From Enterobacteriaceae bacterium (GTDB lineage Bacteria; Pseudomonadota; Gammaproteobacteria; Enterobacterales; Enterobacteriaceae): a stretch of 64,000 bases of DNA. The DNA lies in NCBI GenBank assembly GCA_031261005.1, contig JAISKF010000054.1, positions 25,809-89,808 of the forward strand, given 5' to 3'. Numbering within the stretch: the first letter of the stretch is position 1; every line of letters starts with the position of its first letter. The position numbers and the translations under genes were made by a program. The notes below the pieces were generated by a model, which was given only the letters and a program-made list of their open reading frames with translations, was not told the DNA's origin and ran no database searches. Positions 1-10,027 of this stretch are shown here, in pieces.

Positions 1-2057
1 TTACCGCAGACATGAAGTTTACGTTGATTATCAATTAAATAACTATCCATTGCTGTTCCGCACTTCTTACAGCGATGACGGGCGCGTAATGCGTTAGTTT
101 CTGCATCATCACCCTCTAATACATTTAAAACTTCTGATTCAGGGATCAAATTAATCGTTTGTTTACAACGCTCTTTCGGTGGTAACGCATAACCGGAACA
201 GCCGAGGAATACACCGGTACTGGCGGTGCGAATTCCCATTTTACGACCGCAAGTCGGGCAATCGATCGACGTTAATACGACCTGATTTGGACGCATTCCG
301 CCCTCTTCTGGATCAAGTTCCGCCTGTTCAAGCTGCTGATTGAAATGAGCAAAGAAATTATTCAATACGCCTTTCCATGGTGCTTTATTGGTCGCAACGT
401 TATCCAGATCATTTTCCATACGCGCAGTAAAATCGTAATCCATTAAATCGCGGAAATTCTCTTCCAAACGATCGGTAACAATCTCACCCATTTTTTCTGC
501 GTAGAAACGGCGGTTTTCGGTATGAACGTAACCGCGATCCTGAATAGTGGAAATAATGGAGGCATAAGTTGACGGACGACCAATACCGCGTTTTTCCAGC
601 TCTTTAACCAAAGAGGCTTCACTAAAACGCGCAGGCGGTTTAGTAAAATGCTGGCTTGGTAATAGTTGTTCTAACGTGAGTTTTGTACCGACTTCAATCA
701 TCGGCAAGGTTTTATCTTCATCATTTTTACGCAATGCCGGTAAGACTTTCGTCCAACCATCAAAACGTAAAGTACGACCTTTAGCTTTCAGCAGGAAATC
801 ACCGGCTTTTACGGTTAATGTCGTTGAGTCATATTTGGCTGGCGTCATCTGACAGGACACAAATTGACGCCAGATCAATTGATACAGCCGTTGAGCATCA
901 GCTTCCATATCTTGCAGTTGTTCAGACAAGGTTTCTACGTTAGAAGGTCGAATCGCTTCATGAGCTTCTTGCGCGTTATCTTTACTACTGTACTGATTTG
1001 GTTGTGCTGGCAGATATTTCTCGCCGAAATTCTCGCTGATATAACCGCGTACCATATTCAGCGCATCTTGACTCAAATTTGTTGAATCGGTACGCATATA
1101 GGTAATATGACCCGCTTCATACAAACGCTGCGCCATCATCATCGTTTTCTTCACACCAAAGCCCAAACGGGTACTTGCCGCCTGCTGCAATGTTGAAGTA
1201 ATAAATGGCGCGTTTGGTTTGCTGCTAGTTGGTTTGTCTTCGCGCTCTAAAACTTCATATTGTGCTTTTTCCAGCAACGATACCGCCGCATGGGTTTGAT
1301 CACGATTAACCGGTTTAAACGCTTTATCTTTGAGATGAGTAACCTGCATTTGCAGTGGTAAATCACTGCCAAAATTTAAATCCGCATGCAGTTCCCAAAA
1401 CTCTACTGGAACAAAGGCTTTAATATCACGTTCACGTTCTACAACTAAACGTACTGCCACTGATTGCACGCGACCAGCGGATAAACCACGCGCGATTTTT
1501 TTCCACAATAGCGGCGAAACCATATAGCCCACAACGCGATCCATAAAACGGCGCGCTTGTTGGGCATTAACGCGATCAATATTCAACTCGCCCGGTTCTT
1601 TAAACGCCTGTTGGATCGCATTCTTAGTAATCTCATTAAATACTACGCGGCGATAACGATCGTCGTCACCGCCAATGACTTCCCGCAAGTGCCATGCAAT
1701 GGCTTCCCCCTCGCGGTCAAGGTCGGTTGCCAGATAAATGGTGTCGGCTTTCTCCGCCAGCGTTTTCAGCTCCGCGACAACTTTTTCTTTGCCCGGAAGA
1801 ATTTCATAGTGAGCAGCCCAATCGTGATACGGGTCGATCCCCATACGATTAACTAACGTTTGTTTGGCATCTTTCTTGACTTTGGTGCCTTTCGCGGCTT
1901 TTTCTTTCGTAGACGCTGAGCTTTTAGCGACCGAACCACTCGTTGGCAAATCCCGGATATGACCGACGCTGGACTTAACCACGTAGTCATTTCCTAAATA
2001 TTTATTGATTGTTTTAGCCTTAGCCGGGGACTCCACAATAACGAGCGCTTTACCCAT
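1..2057 (-). CDS. topA: DNA topoisomerase I, 3' end outside window
   Basis: Type IA topoisomerase that relaxes negative supercoils. The gene starts at 2057 and runs off the left edge, leaving about 685 residues. The Toprim domain opens with [17 protein letters not shown] and carries the metal-binding stretch [10 protein letters not shown]. The catalytic tyrosine sits in ITYMRTDS. Downstream, CPTCGRK and CKKCG belong to the C-terminal zinc-ribbon domains, and the sequence stops inside this zinc region. An insert rich in Lys, Ser and Ala follows the first 40 residues. The neighbour yciN is divergent, as beside topA in E. coli. The call rests on full-length similarity to the E. coli protein. Confidence 0.97.
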   Translation of the reverse strand, partial: MGKALVIVESPAKAKTINKYLGNDYVVKSSVGHIRDLPTSGSVAKSSASTKEKAAKGTKVKKDAKQTLVNRMGIDPYHDWAAHYEILPGKEKVVAELKTLAEKADTIYLATDLDREGEAIAWHLREVIGGDDDRYRRVVFNEITKNAIQQAFKEPGELNIDRVNAQQARRFMDRVVGYMVSPLLWKKIARGLSAGRVQSVAVRLVVERERDIKAFVPVEFWELHADLNFGSDLPLQMQVTHLKDKAFKPVNRDQTHAAVSLLEKAQYEVLEREDKPTSSKPNAPFITSTLQQAASTRLGFGVKKTMMMAQRLYEAGHITYMRTDSTNLSQDALNMVRGYISENFGEKYLPAQPNQYSSKDNAQEAHEAIRPSNVETLSEQLQDMEADAQRLYQLIWRQFVSCQMTPAKYDSTTLTVKAGDFLLKAKGRTLRFDGWTKVLPALRKNDEDKTLPMIEVGTKLTLEQLLPSQHFTKPPARFSEASLVKELEKRGIGRPSTYASIISTIQDRGYVHTENRRFYAEKMGEIVTDRLEENFRDLMDYDFTARMENDLDNVATNKAPWKGVLNNFFAHFNQQLEQAELDPEEGGMRPNQVVLTSIDCPTCGRKMGIRTASTGVFLGCSGYALPPKERCKQTINLIPESEVLNVLEGDDAETNALRARHRCKKCGTAMDSYLIDNQRKLHVCG

Positions 2058-2541
2058 GATGTTATTTACCTAAATTAGACCTTCTTGAATGAAATTCGAG
2101 ATTTCAGCCGGTGATAAAAAGTACCAACTGATAGTAAAAAGCATGTCTGCTGTATGTCAGCTATATTGTAGCGGAAATATAAAATATCAATTTTTGAAAT
2201 TTCATATCCATTAAAATCAATCAATTAAAGCTAATCATAGCCGGTCAATACTGACAAACAGACACTCCGCTTCTACATCTGAAAGCCCATAACTCTACCT
2301 GATAAAAAGCGCTACGCAACAAAATTAGCTCGCAGAGTGGTTTTTTATCACTGCCGTTCCCTCTGATCTGATTAGAAAAAAACGCTTTTGTTTGAAGCCT
2401 AACCGCTATATCTAAGCACTTCGCGCATTGCTCCCGCAGAGATAGATGACTAAACTAGCGCATCTGGTCAATTTTATTCAATACGCGTTACATTGCGGTG
2501 ACTAAATCACCTGATGTGTAACGAGTATATCGGAGCAAAAC
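2058..2541. other. Divergent topA/yciN intergenic region
   Basis: An AT-rich stretch of 484 bases between divergent topA and yciN. It should hold the promoters of both genes. I see no convincing open reading frame, RNA gene or repeat of the dispersed family. yciN is preceded by a recognisable ribosome binding site (CGGAGC, about 5 bases before its ATG). Confidence 0.5.
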
Positions 2542-2793
2542 ATGCGTAATGAAACATTACCTATTTCCCGTCAGGCTTTGCTGGAAGAAGCTAACCAAAT
2601 TATTCATAACCACGATGACTATATTCATGGCATTGAAGCCACTTCCGTCGAGCAAAAAGGTGACGTGCTGGTTTTCCGCGGTGAGTTTTTCCTGAATGAA
2701 GACGGATTGCCGACACCAAAAACAACGGCAGTGTTTAATATGTTTAAGCATCTTGCCTATGTTTTATCGGCTAAATACCATTTGGAAGATTAA
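2542..2793 (+). CDS. yciN: YciN family protein of unknown function
   Basis: A small soluble protein of 83 residues, the same length as E. coli YciN and alike from end to end ([14 protein letters not shown] near the start, [11 protein letters not shown] near the end). No enzymatic motif, signal peptide or membrane segment is visible. It lies beside and divergent from topA, as in E. coli. The biochemical role of the family is not established. The ATG at 2542 has a good Shine-Dalgarno sequence (CGGAGC). Confidence 0.93.
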   Translation: MRNETLPISRQALLEEANQIIHNHDDYIHGIEATSVEQKGDVLVFRGEFFLNEDGLPTPKTTAVFNMFKHLAYVLSAKYHLED

Positions 2794-2849
2794 ACGGGAT
2801 AAGATAAATAGCAGAGCAGTTATTTTTCTCTTCTATTTATATAAGCTAA

Positions 2850-2890
2850 AACGCCAGCGCCCTGATTATAAGATCAGCGCGTTGGCGTCA
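2850..2890. terminator. Imperfect hairpin after yciN
   Basis: Two 16-base arms, 2851-2866 (starting ACGCCAGCGC) and 2872-2887 (ending GCGTTGGCGT), pair at 14 of 16 positions with one further G-U pair. There is no strong T tract on either side, so it could be a weak bidirectional terminator or a transcript-stabilising structure between convergent yciN and fadR. Confidence 0.5.
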
Positions 2891-2921
2891 TTAACTTGTT
2901 AAAACAATAAATTAACATTAA

Positions 2922-2971
2922 TGTTTGGAAATTATCGTAAAAATATAACTTCTTATCCGAAGTGCAGATTA
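2922..2971 (+). repeat. Dispersed palindromic repeat, copy 1 (right end only)
   Basis: Carries AAATTATCGTAAAAATATAA followed by CTTCTTATCCGAAGTGCAG, matching the right end of the copies at 19.4, 24.5 and 63.2 kb. The central GC-rich hairpin is missing. The last bases overlap the fadR stop codon (2969-2971). It sits between the convergent 3' ends of yciN and fadR. Confidence 0.7.
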
Positions 2972-3685
2972 CTTAGCTTCAGCGAGATCTTTTGGTACGC
3001 CATTCTGAATATTGTTCCAGATCGCCCCGCTCGCTTTACCATAGTGACGAACGCATTCCATCACTTGATCCGGCATCTTTTCCTGGCAAATATCAGATAA
3101 CTTACGATAGAAATTAAGCGCTAACTGCCGCGCTTCAGGATCAGCGAAATAATAACGACCAACGCGCATATACAGCCCTTTTATCCCATTAAAGATCAAG
3201 CCATAAATAGGATTACCGGACGCAAAAGCTAAACCGCGAAAAATGTTGTAATCCAGCTCAGTGAAGGTTTCTGGATTCTCTTCACAATTTTCCGCTTGCG
3301 CTAAAACTTCCCGTGCTTTTTCTGGATTCTGACGCACAGCAAGCCGAATAAAAATTGAGGCAACATTGGTTCTGACCGCTAATAAATTTTCAATAAGCTG
3401 CGGAACGTGATCATGATCTAAGCGTGCTAACGTTTCTAGCAAACTTAAACTGGACGTTTCCCAGAAATTATTTACTTTCGTAGATTTCCCGTGTTGGATA
3501 GTTAGCCAGCCATCGCGAGCCAAACGCTGCAATACTTCACGTAAAGTTGTACGAGTTACACCAATAAGCTCAGATAACTCACGTTCTGCGGGAAGGATTG
3601 TGCCGGGAGGAAAACGATTATTCCAAATACTTTCTATAAGATATTCTTCCGCAAATCCTGCTGGGCTTTGAGCCTTGATCACCAT
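2969..3685 (-). CDS. fadR: Fatty acid metabolism transcriptional regulator FadR
   Basis: GntR-family regulator. In E. coli, FadR represses fatty-acid degradation genes, activates unsaturated fatty-acid synthesis genes, and is released from DNA by long-chain acyl-CoA. The protein has 238 residues: an N-terminal winged helix ([22 protein letters not shown], residues 30-51) and an all-helical acyl-CoA-binding domain. I chose the ATG at 3685 ([11 protein letters not shown]) because it matches the family start and has the ribosome site AAAGGCG 6 bases upstream. A longer frame reaches 3799 but would add 38 residues foreign to the family. Its likely target fadD is in this window. Confidence 0.95.
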   Translation of the reverse strand: MVIKAQSPAGFAEEYLIESIWNNRFPPGTILPAERELSELIGVTRTTLREVLQRLARDGWLTIQHGKSTKVNNFWETSSLSLLETLARLDHDHVPQLIENLLAVRTNVASIFIRLAVRQNPEKAREVLAQAENCEENPETFTELDYNIFRGLAFASGNPIYGLIFNGIKGLYMRVGRYYFADPEARQLALNFYRKLSDICQEKMPDQVMECVRHYGKASGAIWNNIQNGVPKDLAEAK

Positions 3686-3945
3686 ATCTGCGCCTTTATC
3701 ATCATAAACATGTTGTATTATGTAGGGTATTTTATTAAAAATAATTGACTTTATCATACCAGAAGCACCTAGTAGGATATAGCACCAAACACGCTTCATT
3801 AGGATAAACTGTGGATTAAGTTACAGAAATAGCCTCATTTTTACGTAATAAATCTTCTGTTGTATGTTTTACAAACAATTTATTACATGAATTTTCTACT
3901 TAATATCTCAATTCTTAAACATAGAAAGATGGCATCACGATAAAA

Positions 3946-3959
3946 CTAGTTTAAACTAG
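3946..3959. promoter_or_regulatory. Perfect 14-bp palindrome in fadR/dsbB spacer
   Basis: CTAGTTTAAACTAG is a perfect palindrome about 50 bases before the dsbB start and 260 bases from the fadR start. It resembles a TrpR operator core (CTAGTTAACTAG) stretched by two bases, so TrpR is unlikely. It may be an operator for dsbB or fadR. This is inferred from symmetry only. Confidence 0.3.
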
Positions 3960-4006
3960 GCGCAATTGGCGATTATGGATAGATATTAAAGTAAGTGAAT
4001 TTAACT

Positions 4007-4546
4007 ATGTTATATTTTTTGAGTAGATGTTCTAAGGGAAGAGGTGCTTGGTTATTACTGGCTCTGAGTGTCATTGTATTCGAGCTGGTTGCCTTATATT
4101 TCCAACATTTCATGATGCTAAAACCTTGCGTTCTCTGCATTTATGAACGTTGTGCATTATTTGGTATTCTTGCCGCCGCATTGATCGGTATGATTTCACC
4201 TTATACTGCTATCTTACGCTATTTAGCCATTTTAGTTTGGTTATACAGTGCAATTGAAGGTACGTTGCTGACATGGAAACATACTATGCTCCAGCTTCAC
4301 CCTTCTCCAGCGACTAGTTGTGATATTTTTGTCAACTTTCCGTCTTGGTTACCGCTAGATAAATGGTTGCCATCAGTATTTGTTGCTAGCGGTGACTGCT
4401 CAGAAAAACAGTGGTCATTTTTATCACTTGAAATGCCGCAATGGTTACTGGCTATTTTTGCTGTCTATCTGTTGATTGTGTTTTTAGTCGTTATCGCTCA
4501 ATTCATTAAACCAAAAAGACGTTTTTTCTATAACAATCCATTGTGA
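4007..4546 (+). CDS. dsbB: Disulfide bond formation protein DsbB
   Basis: Inner-membrane quinone reductase that reoxidises periplasmic DsbA and passes the electrons to the respiratory quinone pool. About 179 residues with four membrane helices. Both periplasmic cysteine pairs are present: Cys41-Cys44 (CVLC) and Cys105/Cys131. The conserved RCALFG and MLQLHPSP segments also match E. coli. The start at 4007 ([17 protein letters not shown]) aligns with the E. coli start; an in-frame GTG at 3995 would add four residues. It is divergent from fadR. Confidence 0.96.
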   Translation: MLYFLSRCSKGRGAWLLLALSVIVFELVALYFQHFMMLKPCVLCIYERCALFGILAAALIGMISPYTAILRYLAILVWLYSAIEGTLLTWKHTMLQLHPSPATSCDIFVNFPSWLPLDKWLPSVFVASGDCSEKQWSFLSLEMPQWLLAIFAVYLLIVFLVVIAQFIKPKRRFFYNNPL

Positions 4547-4570
4547 TAGTTTATTTGTTATCTAAAGAAT

Positions 4571-4605
4571 AAAACGGCATGTAAATATAACGTGCCGTTT
4601 TTTAT
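4571..4605 (+). terminator. Rho-independent terminator after dsbB
   Basis: AAAACGGCA and TGCCGTTTT form a 9-bp stem with a loop of about 13 bases, followed by more T residues, 25 bases after the dsbB stop. The A-rich left flank would also allow termination on the minus strand. Confidence 0.75.
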
Positions 4606-4621
4606 AATAATTGGTCAAATA

Positions 4622-4746
4622 TATTCACCACCTTTCAAATTGCCACGGTGCAGGTTGCCCGCAAGCCCCTTAATCACAGCTCATAAAGACGTTTCTTGGC
4701 TATCAATGCAGCGCCTTGCCTGCATCTTGAAAGATAGTGAGGATAC
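4622..4746. repeat. MITE-like inverted-repeat element, degenerate
   Basis: About 125 bases with imperfect terminal inverted repeats. The left end reads TATTCACCACCTTTCAAATT and the reverse complement of the right end reads TATCCTCACTATCTTTCAAG, sharing the core CTTTCAA and flanking bases with a small indel. No coding potential. It is unlike the other repeat family of this window and resembles the non-autonomous palindromic elements common between enterobacterial genes. It lies between convergent dsbB and ycgN. Confidence 0.5.
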
Positions 4747-4982
4747 AATAATCATTAATAAGCACTAAAATATTAACCAATATAAATTATTATCAATATC
4801 ATAAATAAAACTGAACTATTTAATAACTCAATCGCAGATTATTAGTATCAGTGAAAAAATTCATATTTATATTATTATTCGCTTGTCGATATGATAATTA
4901 TATGCAATTGTAAGTTGTGAGGCGTTTACAACTTCACGACTTATTTATTACTACAACAAAATTATTATATATCCAAGATGAT

Positions 4983-5010
4983 TACCCCTGCTCGCAGGGG
5001 TACTTTTTAT
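4983..5010. terminator. Hairpin terminator between dsbB and ycgN
   Basis: TACCCCTG-CTCG-CAGGGGTA makes a perfect 8-bp stem with a 4-base loop and is followed by CTTTTTATA. It ends plus-strand transcription; the orientation suits read-through from the dsbB side. The 380 bases between the dsbB terminator and this one hold only the MITE-like element and AT-rich DNA. Confidence 0.75.
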
Positions 5011-5032
5011 ATAGTTACTATATAAATAAACT

Positions 5033-5479
5033 CTATCTTGCCCAGTCCGGTTTATTCAGAATGTGATCCTGCCAGTCAATCACTTCACTTTCCGGTACAG
5101 CAATGTGACGCACCGAGATTCTGGCAGCGTGCATTGCTGATTTTGAACCAGTTAATAGCGGATGCCATTGCGGTAACGGTTCTCCCTCAGCAATTAAGCG
5201 ATAAGCACAAGTTGGAGGCAGCCATTCAAATGTCGGCAGATTATCACGGGTAAGTTTGATGCAATCTTCTTCCAGCTCAAAACGGCGATCATAATTGCGG
5301 CATTGGCAACTTTTAATATTGAGCTGGTTACAGGCAACATTGGTAAAATAAATTTCATCAGTATCTTCATCGATCAACTTATTCAGACAGCATTGACCGC
5401 AACCATCACAAAGAGATTCCCACTCGTCATCAGTCATCTCAGGCAACGTTTTTTGCTGCCAGAAAAGGGATTGGCTCAT
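5033..5479 (-). CDS. ycgN: YcgN family cysteine-cluster protein (UPF0260)
   Basis: 148 residues, the usual length for the family. It belongs to the zinc- or iron-chelating CxxCxxxCC group: [11 protein letters not shown] near residue 24 and further Cys residues in [17 protein letters not shown]. The function is not established. It lies 122 bases downstream of ycgM on the same strand, as in E. coli, with a terminator between them. The start at 5479 ([15 protein letters not shown]) matches the family. No signal peptide, so probably cytoplasmic. Confidence 0.93.
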   Translation of the reverse strand: MSQSLFWQQKTLPEMTDDEWESLCDGCGQCCLNKLIDEDTDEIYFTNVACNQLNIKSCQCRNYDRRFELEEDCIKLTRDNLPTFEWLPPTCAYRLIAEGEPLPQWHPLLTGSKSAMHAARISVRHIAVPESEVIDWQDHILNKPDWAR

Positions 5480-5540
5480 AACATTATTCCGTTTATTTTT
5501 AAGAAATTAAGATCAGAATGATTACAAAAAAAGAAGTAAT

Positions 5541-5580
5541 CTAAAAAAGAAACGCCTGTAACTCTCATGCTACAGGCGTC
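5541..5580 (-). terminator. Terminator after ycgM
   Basis: On the minus strand ACGCCTGTA and TACAGGCGT form a perfect 9-bp stem, followed by TTCTTTTTT. It lies 22 bases after the ycgM stop, so ycgN probably has its own promoter or depends on read-through. Confidence 0.8.
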
Positions 5581-5601
5581 TATCTAAACATTATGAAAGG
5601 A

Positions 5602-6258
5602 TTATAACACGCGGCTGGTAATTTCTTTACCATTGAGAGCAACGGTAAATGTATCACCGTGTTCGATAGCACCAACACCAGCCGGAGTACCGGTTAAGAT
5701 AATATCGCCCGGACGCAATGTAAAAAAGCGGCTCATATAAGCAATTAAAGGAACGATCGGCGTAATCATTTGACTGGTATTACCATTCTGACGCACTTTA
5801 CCATTAATACTTAGCGATAATGTCGCCTGTTGCGCGTCACCAAACTGACCAGCAGGAATAAAACCAGAAATTGGGCAGGAAGCATCAAATGCTTTTGCTT
5901 TTTCCCACGGCTCACCGGCTTTTTTACATTCAGCTTGCAAATCACGCAGCGTTAAATCAATAGCAATACCATAACCAACAATGGCATTTGCCACACGACC
6001 TTCATCAGCATTTTTTAAAGGTAAACCGATTAAAACTGCCATTTCTACTTCATAGTGAACAGAACCAAAACCGTCAGGAATAGTGATTGGCTGAGTAATA
6101 TCACACAGTGACGTTTCAGGCTTAATAAACAATAACGGCTGTTTTGGCGCGTTATCGCCCATTTCTTTAATGTGTTCAGAATAGTTTTTGCCTACACAAA
6201 CAACTTTATTTACTGGCAGCTCCAGTAAGTCACCCTGCCAATCCCGATGTTGATACAT
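5602..6258 (-). CDS. ycgM: Fumarylacetoacetate hydrolase family protein YcgM
   Basis: 218-residue FAH-fold protein, as in E. coli. The family covers acylpyruvate hydrolases and oxaloacetate tautomerases or decarboxylases; the exact substrate cannot be read from this sequence. The metal-binding elements are present: VHYEVEMAVLIG (two acidic ligands) and the catalytic region YGIAIDLTLRDLQ. The C-terminal GDIILTGTPAGVG loop closes the active site. The ATG at 6258 follows a GAGGAG ribosome site. Part of the conserved ycgL-ycgM-ycgN cluster beside minC. Confidence 0.94.
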   Translation of the reverse strand: MYQHRDWQGDLLELPVNKVVCVGKNYSEHIKEMGDNAPKQPLLFIKPETSLCDITQPITIPDGFGSVHYEVEMAVLIGLPLKNADEGRVANAIVGYGIAIDLTLRDLQAECKKAGEPWEKAKAFDASCPISGFIPAGQFGDAQQATLSLSINGKVRQNGNTSQMITPIVPLIAYMSRFFTLRPGDIILTGTPAGVGAIEHGDTFTVALNGKEITSRVL

Positions 6259-6418
6259 ACGTTTGCTACTCCTCTTTACATGAGTTCATATCGATTCGCA
6301 TACTATTTGAAATATCATATCACTGTCTTGGTTGAGAAAACTTAGATTGAACGCTTAGTTTTGTATAACGTTATTGCATCGTTATGTTTAAATTAATCTA
6401 ACAAACACGTTACTTATT

Positions 6419-6730
6419 CTATTCTTCGATTGACCAGCCAAACTCTTCCGGGCGTTGCAATAAACTTTCTATTGGCGGCGGAACTTGCAGATAAAAGCCC
6501 TTTTCAGTGAGATCCTGTTTTACCCGCAAAATATCCGCAGAAGCGAGTTTTTCACGTTGTTCGAGATCCAAAATCATGACAAAAACAGGCTTACCAAATG
6601 TTGCCATTAACTCATCAGGAATTTTGGAAAAATCACTTGGATTTTCATCACGCGGCGCTTTTGCACTTTGGGTCTCAGTATACAAATAGGTTTGATCGCG
6701 CTTACTACTACGATAAATGGCACATAACAT
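6419..6730 (-). CDS. ycgL: YcgL domain-containing protein (UPF0745)
   Basis: 103-residue protein of the YcgL family: [15 protein letters not shown] at the start and GFYLQVPPP towards the end are signature segments. The biochemical role is unknown; it is conserved beside the Min operon in gammaproteobacteria. It is divergent from minC across about 150 bases. Soluble, no signal peptide. Confidence 0.94.
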   Translation of the reverse strand: MLCAIYRSSKRDQTYLYTETQSAKAPRDENPSDFSKIPDELMATFGKPVFVMILDLEQREKLASADILRVKQDLTEKGFYLQVPPPIESLLQRPEEFGWSIEE

Positions 6731-6881
6731 TCGGGATTACACTCTAATTAATTGACTCAGTGACTTGCCTAGATATGTTGGTAACTATAACATGCTGCTA
6801 TTCGTTCGTATATTTCACTAATATTGAACTTTATATAGTGTGCTTTGACAACTGCCAAAGCCAAATGTTGAGTCAGGACAG

Positions 6882-7571
6882 ATGTCACAATCATCACCAG
6901 TTGAATTAAAAGGCAGCAGTTTTACGCTGTCCGTTGTTCATTTAAATCATTCAGATCCGGCTACTATTCGCGCTGCTTTAACGGAAAAAGTACAACAAGC
7001 TCCGGCATTTTTACAAAATGCGCCTGTCGTACTGAATGTGGCTGCTCTTTCACCTGAAGCTGACTGGAATCAAATCCAACGCGCAGTAACAGATGCCGGA
7101 TTGCGTGTTGTTGGTGTTAGTGGTTTTCAGAGTGATGAACAAAAAATGTCCATTCAATCTGCCGGATTACCGCTGCTGACGGAGGGAAAAACGCGGAAAT
7201 CATCAAAAACAGCCATTACTCCTGTTATTACACCGCCAGCGGCTAAAACTCGAATTATCAGTACTCCAGTTCGTACAGGCCAACAAATTTATGCGCGAGA
7301 TTGTGATTTGATCGTCACTAGTCACGTCAGCGCTGGTGCAGAATTGATTTCTGACGGAAATATTCACGTTTATGGCATGATGCGCGGACGCGCACTCGCC
7401 GGAGCAAGCGGTGATACAAGCTGCCAGATTTATTGTACTAAGCTCGCGGCTGAATTAGTTTCTATTGCTGGTCAATATTGGCTAAGTGACAGAATACCAG
7501 CTACATTTTATGAACAAAGCGCCCGTTTTTTTCTCAAAGACAACGTTTTAACTATTGAATCACTAAATTAA
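6882..7571 (+). CDS. minC: Septum site-determining protein MinC
   Basis: Inhibitor of FtsZ polymerisation that blocks division away from midcell. 229 residues. The N-terminal FtsZ-inhibiting domain covers roughly residues 1-105, followed by a linker rich in Ser, Thr and Pro. The C-terminal right-handed beta-helix begins near [20 protein letters not shown] and contains [19 protein letters not shown], which binds MinD. First gene of minC-minD-minE, 23 bases before minD. Confidence 0.97.
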   Translation: MSQSSPVELKGSSFTLSVVHLNHSDPATIRAALTEKVQQAPAFLQNAPVVLNVAALSPEADWNQIQRAVTDAGLRVVGVSGFQSDEQKMSIQSAGLPLLTEGKTRKSSKTAITPVITPPAAKTRIISTPVRTGQQIYARDCDLIVTSHVSAGAELISDGNIHVYGMMRGRALAGASGDTSCQIYCTKLAAELVSIAGQYWLSDRIPATFYEQSARFFLKDNVLTIESLN

Positions 7572-7594
7572 GCCTTTTTTACAAGGAACACGCC

Positions 7595-8407
7595 ATGGCA
7601 CGTATTATTGTTGTTACTTCCGGTAAGGGCGGCGTTGGTAAAACTACTTCCAGCGCAGCTATTGCTACCGGTTTAGCACAAAGAGGTAAAAAGACCGTTG
7701 TTATCGATTTCGATATTGGTTTACGTAATCTTGATCTAATCATGGGTTGTGAACGCCGCGTCGTATATGATTTCATTAATGTTATTCAAGGTGACGCTAC
7801 GCTTAATCAGGCACTCATTAAAGATAAACGTACTGATAACCTCTATATTCTGCCAGCGTCGCAAACTCGTGATAAAGATGCCTTGACTAAAGAAGGTGTT
7901 GCCAAAGTCCTCGAAGATTTATCCGAGATGGAATTCGATTTTATTGTTTGTGACTCCCCTGCCGGTATCGAAAGCGGTGCATTAATGGCGCTCTATTTCG
8001 CTGACGAAGCAATCATTACTACCAATCCGGAAGTCTCATCAGTTCGTGACTCAGACCGCATTCTTGGTATTTTAGCGTCTAAATCCCGCCGCGCAGAAAA
8101 CGGCGAAGATCCGATTAAAGAACATCTGCTAGTCACTCGCTATAATCCCGGTCGTGTAACACGCGGCGATATGCTCAGTGTTGAAGACGTTGTAGAAATT
8201 CTGCGTATTCCTCTGGTTGGTGTTATTCCTGAAAGCCCCTCTGTTTTACGCGCATCTAACCAGGGTGAACCCGTTATTCTGGATACTGAATCCGATGCGG
8301 GTCTGGCTTATTCCGATACGATTGATCGTCTTCTTGGTGAAGAGAAACCATTCCGCTTCCTGACAGAAGAGAAGAAAGGTCTATTGAAACGTCTGTTCGG
8401 GGGATAA
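7595..8407 (+). CDS. minD: Septum site-determining ATPase MinD
   Basis: Membrane-associated ParA-type ATPase that recruits MinC to the cell poles and oscillates under MinE control. 270 residues, as in E. coli. The deviant Walker A motif GKGGVGKTT lies at residues 10-18. The amphipathic membrane-targeting helix is at the C terminus (GLLKRLFGG). The ATG at 7595 follows an AAGGAAC ribosome site. minE starts 6 bases after its stop, so the two are probably translationally linked. Confidence 0.98.
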   Translation: MARIIVVTSGKGGVGKTTSSAAIATGLAQRGKKTVVIDFDIGLRNLDLIMGCERRVVYDFINVIQGDATLNQALIKDKRTDNLYILPASQTRDKDALTKEGVAKVLEDLSEMEFDFIVCDSPAGIESGALMALYFADEAIITTNPEVSSVRDSDRILGILASKSRRAENGEDPIKEHLLVTRYNPGRVTRGDMLSVEDVVEILRIPLVGVIPESPSVLRASNQGEPVILDTESDAGLAYSDTIDRLLGEEKPFRFLTEEKKGLLKRLFGG

Positions 8408-8413
8408 TAAATC

Positions 8414-8695
8414 ATGGCATTACTAGATTTCTTCCTGTCCCGTAAAAAAGCGACAGCTAATATCGCCAAGGAAAGGCTGCAAATCATCGTGGCTGAACGC
8501 CGTCGCGGAGACAGTGAGCCGCATTATTTGCCGCAATTGAAAAGAGATATACTTGAAGTTATTTGTAAATATGTACAGATCGATCCTGAAATGGTCAGTG
8601 TACAGTTAGAACAGAAAGGCGATGATATTTCTGTTCTGGAACTTAACGTTACACTGCCTGAAAACGATGAACCAAAACCTATCGTTAAAGCGTAA
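8414..8695 (+). CDS. minE: Cell division topological specificity factor MinE
   Basis: 93-residue regulator that stimulates MinD ATPase and drives the Min oscillation. The N terminus [23 protein letters not shown] contains the membrane-binding and MinD-contact segments; the remainder is the dimerisation domain ([23 protein letters not shown]). Last gene of the Min operon, closed by a strong terminator. Confidence 0.98.
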   Translation: MALLDFFLSRKKATANIAKERLQIIVAERRRGDSEPHYLPQLKRDILEVICKYVQIDPEMVSVQLEQKGDDISVLELNVTLPENDEPKPIVKA

Positions 8696-8761
8696 TAATG
8701 ATCTGTTTTGAATAAATAGTTGTGTTATTGAGAGTATCACTTGAGAGTTTTGCTAAAAAAG

Positions 8762-8803
8762 AAAGCGCCATTATTACATCGATTAATAATGGCGCTTTTT
8801 TGT
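8762..8803 (+). terminator. Terminator of the minCDE operon
   Basis: AAAGCGCCATTATT and AATAATGGCGCTTT form a perfect 14-bp stem with a 9-base loop followed by a T run. It lies 67 bases after the minE stop. Confidence 0.9.
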
Positions 8804-8809
8804 TTAAGT

Positions 8810-8880
8810 AACCTCAGGTTTGATTTGTAGAGGAGGTAGATTGCCGCCCCTACTGGAAATGACATAATTATTTGAAATTA
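8810..8880 (+). repeat. Dispersed palindromic repeat, copy 2
   Basis: The left-end sequence ACCTCAGGTTTG is joined directly to a GTAG...CCGCCCCTAC core and the right-side segment GACATAATTATTTGAAATTA. The middle of a full copy is deleted. It lies between convergent minE and rnd and touches the rnd stop codon. Confidence 0.7.
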
Positions 8881-10026
8881 TACACTTTCAACCTGCATAA
8901 ACGGCTTCGCTTCCTGTTCTAATAAAACCAGTAAACGATCACCCATTAATTCCCCGCGCCAGCCTTGTAACAATTCCGATTGCGGATCATCGTTTTGCTG
9001 CCAGTACGATTTCAATAACTGATTAATTTGGCGGCGAGATGCCAGTAACTCAACATTTAAACCGCTTTCAGCGGCAACAATCTGAATCAGAGATTTAATA
9101 TCTTTAAACAGCTTTTTGTAGCCAGCATGATCAACAATGCGTGTTATTTGCTCTGGTAGATTTTCTTCCGGCACATTCTTCGCCTCTGCAACCAATCGCA
9201 ATAAAGTACGACCGTGATAGCGTATTTCTGGTTCGCTTAATCCTAACGATTTCAACTCCGCTAAAGACGTCGGCTGATAACGCGCCACCGTCCAAAGATT
9301 TTCTTCGCGCACGACAAAATTAACCGCCATATCGCGTTCACGAGCTTGATTTAACCGCCATGCCGCCAACGCTTTCAGGCAAGCGAGCTGCTGGCGATTG
9401 AGCTGCCAGGCATTGGTAATATCCAAATAGGCTTGTTCCGGCGCAAGTATTTCACAGCGCCGTTTACTGATCATATCGCATTCATTTTGAGCTGCATCTA
9501 ACCACTGTAATTGCTCGGTTTCTTTCAAGATAATATCGGCAATCGGCAACAGATAAAACACATCTGCTGACGCATAAATACATTGCCTTTCTGACAGCGG
9601 ACGCGCTAACCAGTCGGTACGCGATTCGCTTTTATCCAATTCGATATGCAGATATTCCGCCACTAACGCCGCAAAACCAGTTGATAAAGAACGTTGATTA
9701 AATGCAGCCAGTATTTGAGTATCGATCAACGGATTCGGCAATACATTGAATTCATGAAAAAAAACTTCAAGATCTTCACTACAGGCATGAAGTAGTTTGA
9801 CTACATTCGGATTAATTAATAAATCACGAAATGGCTGCCAGTCACTAATCTCCAGCGGATCAACCAGTGAAGTTTGTTTGCCATCAAACAGTTGGATTAA
9901 CCCCAAACGCGGATAGTAAGTTCGTGTACGAATAAATTCGGTGTCCAGCGCAATTTGTGCAACCTGACTGGCTTGTTCACAAACAATCTTTAACTGTTCA
10001 TTACTGGTTATTAGTTTATAGTCCAC
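8878..10026 (-). CDS. rnd: Ribonuclease D
   Basis: 3'-to-5' exoribonuclease that trims tRNA precursors. 382 residues. The DEDD exonuclease domain shows LDTEFIRTRTYYP, SEDLEVF and YASADVFYLLPI; an HRDC domain follows (LAAWRLNQARERDMAVNFVV) and then a second HRDC-like region. I chose the GTG at 10026 (VDYKLITS), which aligns with the E. coli start. It begins 1 base after the fadD stop, implying translational coupling. A longer frame to 10116 would lie inside fadD. Confidence 0.93.
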   Translation of the reverse strand: MDYKLITSNEQLKIVCEQASQVAQIALDTEFIRTRTYYPRLGLIQLFDGKQTSLVDPLEISDWQPFRDLLINPNVVKLLHACSEDLEVFFHEFNVLPNPLIDTQILAAFNQRSLSTGFAALVAEYLHIELDKSESRTDWLARPLSERQCIYASADVFYLLPIADIILKETEQLQWLDAAQNECDMISKRRCEILAPEQAYLDITNAWQLNRQQLACLKALAAWRLNQARERDMAVNFVVREENLWTVARYQPTSLAELKSLGLSEPEIRYHGRTLLRLVAEAKNVPEENLPEQITRIVDHAGYKKLFKDIKSLIQIVAAESGLNVELLASRRQINQLLKSYWQQNDDPQSELLQGWRGELMGDRLLVLLEQEAKPFMQVESV

Positions 10027-10027
10027 T

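Noticed and set aside
3686..3799. N-terminal extension of FadR
   Set aside because: The 38 extra residues have no counterpart in FadR, and a good ribosome site stands before the ATG at 3685.
3946..3959. TrpR operator
   Set aside because: The palindrome is two bases longer in the centre than the TrpR core and no tryptophan gene is near.
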